64,000 nucleotides of DNA from Amycolatopsis bullii. GTDB taxonomy: Bacteria; Actinomycetota; Actinomycetes; Mycobacteriales; Pseudonocardiaceae. This document shows, in pieces, positions 59,061 to 64,000 of this stretch; the stretch's first letter is position 1, and each line of letters opens with the position of its first letter. Below the pieces are notes generated by a model. The model saw nothing but the letters and a program-made list of their open reading frames with translations. It was not told where the DNA came from and made no database searches. The position numbers were made by a program, and so were the translations under genes. The stretch lies in assembly GCF_014654205.1 (NCBI RefSeq), contig NZ_BNAW01000003.1:124001-188000 (forward strand), read 5' to 3'.

Positions 59061-61117
59061 GACGTGATCTCCTTGAGAGAAGAGAACTCGGACGCGGCGT
59101 GACGGATGTATGGGTGTGAGTAGCCGCGCAACTCGATGTCGTCTTCGGGCTTGCTCGTAAGGTTGGTATGGCTCTCGATCACACCAAGGTGGCTGACGTA
59201 GGGGTTTAGCTCGTCCGCCACCTTGCCCAAGCCTTGGCTTTTGCTGACTAGGACCACAAGTTGTGGCGCCATCTGGGCTAGGGCGCGCGACACCGCCTCC
59301 TGATAGTCATGGTCGAGCGAGCCGAACGCCGCATCCATCACGATGGGGTAGGTGCCGGCATCGGCTGCAGCTTGTCCCTCAGCTCTGCGCTCCTTTCGGA
59401 TTTCTCGGGCCAGCTTGGACACGGCGGCCACGAAGCTGAGGCTCAGGATCTGGTTCTCGCCGGTTGACTTCGGCACCGGGAGTTGCACCCCGTCGACGTT
59501 GGTGTGCAGAGTGAGTTCGAAACCCTCACTGAGGCTCGGAACATAGTTTTTGTGGGTGATGCTCCGGAAGACCGATTTCAACTCCTCGTCGAGCCGACGA
59601 CGCATGTCGTCCTTGCGGATCTCTAAGATCTCCTCAAGCGCTCGCCGAACGTTCTGAACGAGCTCGGAGCGTGCTCTAGCCTTGATTGCAAGTTCATCGG
59701 TTACTTCTGCGTTCTTGCGATCCTTGGTCTTCTGCTCGATGTCCTTCGTAATCTGTTCAAGGTCATGGTTCGCCGCACCGATTTGGCGCTCTTTATCGCT
59801 GCGCCTGTTGTCGAGATCGATACGTTTCGACTCAAGGGATTGCACGTTTTCCAGACGGATGTCGCGGAGTTTGCCATCCAGCTCGGACTTGATTTCTTCC
59901 AGCCTGCTGACGCGGTCACGTTGGTCGCCGATGCGCTTCATGGACTGACCAAGTTCATCTCGCAAGCTTCTTCTGTCCGAAGTCATGGGATCGATCTGAC
60001 CGCTGAGCCGCTGCCAAACGGTTTCGACAGCTTGAAGTCCAGCCCGCTGACGCCAGTTCGTGACCTTGTTCCACGGCCCCGTGTTCGCCGCCAGCGAGGT
60101 GCCGCAGATGCACTCGCCCTCGTCGAGGAGTTGGTCGACGAATTCTCGTTTTAGCGGCGCGGGCAGCGCCCCTTTCTGATACATCGCGTCTGCCATGGCT
60201 TTGGTGCTATCGGTGAGATCCTCGGTGAAGGCAAGGAAGCCACGTGTCGCGATGAGATTGGCGCGCTCACTCAGCGCCGTGGCCAAGGAACGACGTGCCT
60301 CGTCAAGTTCGTTCGTGACGTCGTCTCTCTGCTTCTGGATCGGCGCTGTCTCCGAGTGTTGACGCAGAAGGTTCATTACGCTCTCGCGTTCCTCGTCCAG
60401 GGTTGCGAGATTGCTCTCCAGGACCTTCAACTCCTCGCGGAGGGTCGTCTTACGATCGTTCAAGTCATCAATGCTCTTTTGGATGTCGCTCGCCTTGTCG
60501 CCACCGTGTTTGCGGATGTCGGCGGTGAGTTTGCGATCCACCTTGGGTAGGTGAACGAGCGCCCGTGCGACCTGCTCGAGGTCGAGCAGAACTTTGATGT
60601 CCTGTTGGACTTCGCTGTGGGCGCCCTTCTTGACGAGGTTTTCAATGCGCTCACCATTGAAGAAAAAGAAACGGCTCACGCCGTGGGGCAAGATGGTGTT
60701 GATCATTTCCTGTGGCGCGCCGACAAGCTCTGACGAGCCATCGGTCTTTGTGAGCCACATTTGCGGGTCCGGCGCTATAGGCGATTGCTGGTCAGACTCT
60801 TTGTGCATCCGTGCCCGGCGTTGCACGCGGTAGTTGTGGCCCTCGTGGTCAAAAACAATCTCCACGCCGACCTCGACCGCGTTACCAATGGCTGTCGCGC
60901 GCCAGATACTGTCGGTGACGAGCCGTTGCTGGTGCTCAACGTCATCGGACATCTTGCCGTACAGGGCCCAGCTGAATGCGTTCAACAAAGTTGTCTTGCC
61001 GGCACCATTTGCCCCGAAAATCAAGGTAACAGGCTTGACGGCGTCCGATCGCAGGTCGAACTGCTGCGTCCCTTTGAATTGGCGGAAATTTGTCAGCGTG
61101 ATCGACTGAAGTCTCAT
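59057..61117 (-). CDS. SMC/Rad50-like ATPase of the dnd-linked restriction module
   Basis: 686 residues. Walker A is LIFGANGAGKTTLLNAFSWA (about 32-51), preceded by MRLQSITLTNFRQFKGTQQF. The segment GVSRFFFFNGERIENLVKKG resembles DndD-family proteins. Coiled coils enclose a CxC pair in LLDEGECICGTSLAAN (about 330-345), which may act as a zinc hook. The signature STGENQILSLSFVAAVSKLA, Walker B YPIVMDAAFGSLDHDYQEAV and ELRGYSHPYIRHAASEF end the protein. It is distinct from DndD at 54,651. In this setting it probably drives exclusion or cleavage of DNA lacking phosphorothioate. Confidence 0.87.
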   Translation of the reverse strand: MRLQSITLTNFRQFKGTQQFDLRSDAVKPVTLIFGANGAGKTTLLNAFSWALYGKMSDDVEHQQRLVTDSIWRATAIGNAVEVGVEIVFDHEGHNYRVQRRARMHKESDQQSPIAPDPQMWLTKTDGSSELVGAPQEMINTILPHGVSRFFFFNGERIENLVKKGAHSEVQQDIKVLLDLEQVARALVHLPKVDRKLTADIRKHGGDKASDIQKSIDDLNDRKTTLREELKVLESNLATLDEERESVMNLLRQHSETAPIQKQRDDVTNELDEARRSLATALSERANLIATRGFLAFTEDLTDSTKAMADAMYQKGALPAPLKREFVDQLLDEGECICGTSLAANTGPWNKVTNWRQRAGLQAVETVWQRLSGQIDPMTSDRRSLRDELGQSMKRIGDQRDRVSRLEEIKSELDGKLRDIRLENVQSLESKRIDLDNRRSDKERQIGAANHDLEQITKDIEQKTKDRKNAEVTDELAIKARARSELVQNVRRALEEILEIRKDDMRRRLDEELKSVFRSITHKNYVPSLSEGFELTLHTNVDGVQLPVPKSTGENQILSLSFVAAVSKLAREIRKERRAEGQAAADAGTYPIVMDAAFGSLDHDYQEAVSRALAQMAPQLVVLVSKSQGLGKVADELNPYVSHLGVIESHTNLTSKPEDDIELRGYSHPYIRHAASEFSSLKEITS

Positions 61118-61278
61118 GGAATGATCTCCTTTACCACGGCGATAAGGTCATCGGTGGCGTCGTAGGCGCTGACATTCAGCTTCGCGCGTTCGATCTGGAG
61201 GACGCGTTTGAGGAGTGTCTGTTCTTCCTCGCTCAGCTCCTCAAGTACCTGCCTTTCGATCCGACCTGCACTACTCAC
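61114..61278 (-). CDS. 54-residue protein within the restriction operon
   Basis: GTG 61278 is preceded by AAAGGA at a good distance. The 54-codon frame reads VSSAGRIERQVLEELSEEEQ, TLLKRVLQIERAKLNVSAYD, ATDDLIAVVKEIIP and stops in an ATGA overlap with the SMC-like gene. It is strongly acidic-amphipathic and predicted all helical. The overlap, the ribosome site and the sense of the sequence argue that it is a real gene, too short for usual gene callers. It may be a small subunit of the SMC-like ATPase. Confidence 0.7.
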   Translation of the reverse strand: MSSAGRIERQVLEELSEEEQTLLKRVLQIERAKLNVSAYDATDDLIAVVKEIIP

Positions 61279-61321
61279 TCGCGGAGTCCTTTCATTACTT
61301 TCGTGTCATGGCTCGCATGTC

Positions 61322-63454
61322 TCATAGGTGCATCAACTGATACCGCTCTTTGAGGGGCCGAAGTGCGTCGAGTGTCGCCTCGTAGTTCTCGGACAACTTG
61401 CCAAACTCATTGGCTCGTTCGAGCTCCCGAGTCAACAGGTTGCGCTCGACGTCGAAATGGACCGGTGTCCCAGCGGGCGGGACCGCGAGGTAGTCGATAA
61501 TCTCGGCTCGATCCTTGTGATCGGCGAGGCGAAGCAGGCGGCCTCTGCGCTGGATGAACTGTCGGGGGTTACTGCTGCTGGCGAGCAGGTAGCCGGTCCG
61601 CGCATCGGGGATGTCAACTCCCTCGTCGAGGCAGCGCATCGCGACGAGCACGCGTAGATCATCGCCGGCGCCGAATCGGCGAAGGAGTACCTTGCGTTCG
61701 GCGCGGGGTGTCTCGGAGACGTACGAGTGGGCGGCGAGGTGCAACTCGTTCCCCACGACGTTCAAAACCTCGCGAAGTTGGTTCGGTCCGCGCGGCTCGC
61801 CCTGCGGCGCTGGGCGAGTTCCCTCGGCACAGTAGACAAGCTGAAACCATGAGTGGGCACGCGCGTTGAGGTCGTTGCGTAGCATCGCGAGCTTGCCTTC
61901 TGCGTGGCCAAGAACTCCGGCGCGCTGCCGAAGCAGGTAGCTGAGTGGGGAATTTGGGTCGGCATCGGTGACACTCTCGCCCGCAGCGACACACTTCGCG
62001 ATCTGCGCTGACAGGTCGACATACAGCTGCGTCTCGGCGTCGTTGAGTTCCACTAGGCTGGGCTGATAGGTGTACCGGCATAACGCGCCCATGCTGATGG
62101 CGTCGCCGAGCCCGAGCTCAAACACGATGGGGCCGAAGTAGTCGATGAGCGCGTCGGTGCCTTTGTCATCGAACCAACGTTCTGGGGTGGCGGACAGTGC
62201 CAACCGGTAGGTGGCGGTCGAAGGCAGGGATGAACGGTAAGCTGAAGAGCCCAGGTTGTGCGCTTCATCAGCAACCACCAGCAGTGGTTGCGAGATCCGT
62301 GACAGAACCGACTGAAACCTGTCTCCTGCGAACGACGCGTTGGTCGCCACCATCGCGACGATCTGGCGCTGCCCTAGCCGCAACTCGCTCAGTTGTTCCT
62401 CGACCAGCGGCAGCCATTTCTGGCTCGACTCGTAAACCGGGATAGGGCGCACACCGAAGCTTTCGACTTCGGTGATCCACTGGTCGACGAGGTGTTGCAG
62501 CGGAGCGATGATGAGCAGGACCAGTGGTTCTTCACGCTGTCGCAGCACGTCGGCGAGTTTGGTGGCAGCGATCATGGATGTCTTGGTCTTGCCAGTTCCA
62601 GTGGCCATCTTGAGGATGCCACGGCCTCGGTGACCGAGCCATGCCTCGACTGCCAGGCGCTGGTAGTCGCGGACGGACAGCCAGCTCGGCAGTACGAGGT
62701 GGGGCGCCTCGTTCGTTACTGCCGGTGGTGAAGCGAGCGCGTTATCGCGCGGCGACAGCTGAGTGTCGCGTTCCTGGCCGAGTTTGATGAGGCGATCTCG
62801 GGTGACGCCGGGGAAGTCCTCAATCTGAAGGTTCGGCGTCCGGTTGGCCCAGAGTGCCTTGAAGTCTTCTTCGAGGCGAAGAGCGCGGACGCCGTCGCCG
62901 TCCACCCAGCCGCGATATACCTCTACGGACTCGAAGTTCGCGACCAGCCCGCCCAGCGTCTCGTTGCTGCTGCCGGTGAAACCAACCACATCGCCGACGG
63001 CGTCTCGGAAGATGCCAAGCTTTTCGTGATAGATGCCGACTCGGCCTTCTTGTTCAACGAACGCTAACTTGATGTCGAGCCGTCCTTCGGCGATCAGGCG
63101 GCCAACACGGCCAAGCCCGTCGAGCACCGAGTCGCGTTCTTCTGCCTCGAGCTCACGTTCTGTCGCGCGTTCGATGACGGCACGGATGTCGTAGCCGCGC
63201 TCGATGTCGAGGACATCGTCCTCGGTGAGGTGTGGTGAGGCGATTAGGCGCATGGTGCCACCCCGGTCGGAGAGTGTTTCAATGCCCCTGGCGAACAGGG
63301 CGATGCTGGTCGAGGTGAAATACCCGACCGCGCGGCTGTAGCTGGTCGCGACCGAGAATGCGGGCAGGTAGAAGCCCTGGACAACATCCTGGCGGTCGCT
63401 GCGGTAGCGCCCCTCGAGAGACAGGCCGCGAAGCCCGTTGGGTCGTGGCTTCAT
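61322..63454 (-). CDS. PLD-nuclease/SF2-helicase fusion
   Basis: 710 residues. The N-terminal phospholipase-D-like nuclease (about 20-200) has VGIYHEKLGIFRDAVGDVVG followed by FTGSSNETLGG (H-x-K-x... with S/N). The helicase part has RGILKMATGTGKTKTSMIAA (motif I, about 280-300), LLVVADEAHNLGSSAYR (DEAH, motif II), LSATPERWF (III) and RQFIQRRGRLLRLADHKDRA (VI). This architecture is shared by several antiphage nucleases. It overlaps the upstream gene by four bases (ATGA). A 43-bp gap separates it from the 54-residue gene. It is the likely DNA-cleaving engine of the module. Confidence 0.9.
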   Translation of the reverse strand: MKPRPNGLRGLSLEGRYRSDRQDVVQGFYLPAFSVATSYSRAVGYFTSTSIALFARGIETLSDRGGTMRLIASPHLTEDDVLDIERGYDIRAVIERATERELEAEERDSVLDGLGRVGRLIAEGRLDIKLAFVEQEGRVGIYHEKLGIFRDAVGDVVGFTGSSNETLGGLVANFESVEVYRGWVDGDGVRALRLEEDFKALWANRTPNLQIEDFPGVTRDRLIKLGQERDTQLSPRDNALASPPAVTNEAPHLVLPSWLSVRDYQRLAVEAWLGHRGRGILKMATGTGKTKTSMIAATKLADVLRQREEPLVLLIIAPLQHLVDQWITEVESFGVRPIPVYESSQKWLPLVEEQLSELRLGQRQIVAMVATNASFAGDRFQSVLSRISQPLLVVADEAHNLGSSAYRSSLPSTATYRLALSATPERWFDDKGTDALIDYFGPIVFELGLGDAISMGALCRYTYQPSLVELNDAETQLYVDLSAQIAKCVAAGESVTDADPNSPLSYLLRQRAGVLGHAEGKLAMLRNDLNARAHSWFQLVYCAEGTRPAPQGEPRGPNQLREVLNVVGNELHLAAHSYVSETPRAERKVLLRRFGAGDDLRVLVAMRCLDEGVDIPDARTGYLLASSSNPRQFIQRRGRLLRLADHKDRAEIIDYLAVPPAGTPVHFDVERNLLTRELERANEFGKLSENYEATLDALRPLKERYQLMHL

Positions 63455-64000
63455 AGAAGGTCCAGGATGTCGTCGATGTTAGTGGTCTGAAGCGAGTGTT
63501 CCGTCGGCTCGCCGGTCTCCAAATAGTGCCGAACGCTGGTGAGGAGGTCTGCGACGTCGGTATCGCCGCGGTCTCGGTAGCCGCCAATGATGCTAACCAC
63601 GGGAGTGTCAATGGGTAGATTGATCGCAGCCGCGAGCGTCTGTCGCGCGGTCTCGGCATCCAGGTCGCTTTGCGCACCGATCAATGTGAGCGCATCTGGC
63701 AGCGGCTTACCGCTCAGCTCTGCCACCAGCTCCAACGCGAACGTGTTGTCGTCCTTGATCACCAGAAAGACGTCTGCGCCGGCAGACACGTCGTCCTCGA
63801 GCAGGAAGCGGCGGATCGTCCCGAAAGCTGGCTGGGTGCCGGTCCAATTGATCGCCTGTGGGCCAAGCGAGGACTCAAGCTGACGTTTGTCGCCGTGCTT
63901 GAGGTCCAAAATGCTTGCGACGGCCATAGGGGCGACAGACCCGCTGCCTCGAAGATGATCACGAGTGATCCGTACCCGATAAGCCCAGCCATGGTCCTGC
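63451..64000 (-). CDS. Unknown protein of the restriction module (5' end beyond the window)
   Basis: ATG 63927 gives a 158-residue protein, but the frame stays open upstream to the right edge and reads HGWAYRVRITRDHLRGSGSV, then APMAVASILDLKHGDKRQLES. This looks like continuing protein sequence, so the gene probably begins outside the window. The visible part has NWTGTQPAFGTIRRFLLEDD, ADVFLVIKDDNTFALELVAE and a helical tail ending NIDDILDLL. I do not recognise the family. It is translationally coupled to the helicase-nuclease gene. Confidence 0.65.
   Translation of the reverse strand, partial: QDHGWAYRVRITRDHLRGSGSVAPMAVASILDLKHGDKRQLESSLGPQAINWTGTQPAFGTIRRFLLEDDVSAGADVFLVIKDDNTFALELVAELSGKPLPDALTLIGAQSDLDAETARQTLAAAINLPIDTPVVSIIGGYRDRGDTDVADLLTSVRHYLETGEPTEHSLQTTNIDDILDLL

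Noticed and set aside
58593-64000. Classical dndFGH restriction genes
   Set aside because: The proteins are a small dnd-associated protein, an SMC-like ATPase, a 54-residue protein and a PLD/SF2 fusion; none has the features of DndF, DndG or DndH that I know.
42000-64000. CRISPR array or cas genes in the defence island
   Set aside because: No regularly spaced repeats and no Cas-like proteins were seen; the short repeats found are only two or three copies.

Overview
The window reads as chromosome of a high-GC actinomycete, most likely a member of the Pseudonocardiaceae (Amycolatopsis-like). Reasons are the strong G/C bias at third codon positions, frequent GTG starts, four-base ATGA overlaps inside operons, and families typical of these bacteria (PaaX, MocR, a SARP with NB-ARC and TPR, an XRE/TPR regulator with a small secreted peptide, F420-type reductase, DUF2236, short LigD polymerase). 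The genus is an inference; no 16S rRNA gene or other marker is present.

Bases 1-29,070 are ordinary accessory chromosome. The left edge cuts a salicylyl-CoA 5-hydroxylase-like monooxygenase, next to RidA and PaaX genes. Redox enzymes paired with their regulators, an acyltransferase, an MpaB-type oxygenase and a LigD polymerase domain follow. From 10,481 to 17,762 lies a compact, largely co-directional cluster: CDP-alcohol phosphotransferase, zinc-less alcohol dehydrogenase-like protein, 6-pyruvoyl-tetrahydropterin-synthase-like protein, glycosyltransferase, methyltransferase, AglD-like membrane protein, a GTP cyclohydrolase II with Met where the classical enzyme has Tyr, a creatininase-family protein and an inositol-phosphatase-family protein. 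It looks like a pathway to an unidentified, perhaps glycosylated, pterin-like product that starts from a formylated GTP-derived pyrimidine. A Ser/Thr kinase, a second copy of the glycosyltransferase, a two-TM protein, a secreted GH92 mannosidase under a palindromic operator, and MocR/AKR and LysR/MFS pairs complete this part.

Bases 29,166-35,086 hold a tight four-gene operon of lower G+C: a TIR-domain protein, a ParA-like ATPase with a KGGVGR P-loop and a TIR-like tail, a winged-helix protein, and a 1,027-residue protein with two P-loops whose C-terminal half is HerA-like. It ends in a 17-bp hairpin. I do not recognise this combination as a named system. It is my main candidate for an undescribed NAD-targeting (TIR) defence or conflict system. 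Beyond it lie a small secreted peptide, an XRE/TPR regulator, a SARP-type regulator and a vWA gene pair, again high in G+C.

At 41,937-41,983 the 3' half of tRNA-Arg(CCU) stands alone, followed by repeats that could be integrase arm sites. From there to the right edge the base composition falls and the content changes to a genomic island: a TPR/coiled-coil protein, a three-Cys-motif pair (TcmP with a C7 frameshift, Gp37/Gp68-like protein and HTH regulator), a wrecked second TcmP copy, an HNH endonuclease, and a complete DNA phosphorothioation system (dndA divergent from dndBCDE). The dnd-associated methyltransferase gene downstream is interrupted by one in-frame TGA. Facing it is a set of restriction-type genes that is not the classical dndFGH: dnd-associated protein 4, an SMC-like ATPase, a 54-codon gene, a PLD-nuclease/SF2 helicase, and a further gene cut by the right edge. 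No integrase is visible, so the island probably continues beyond base 64,000.
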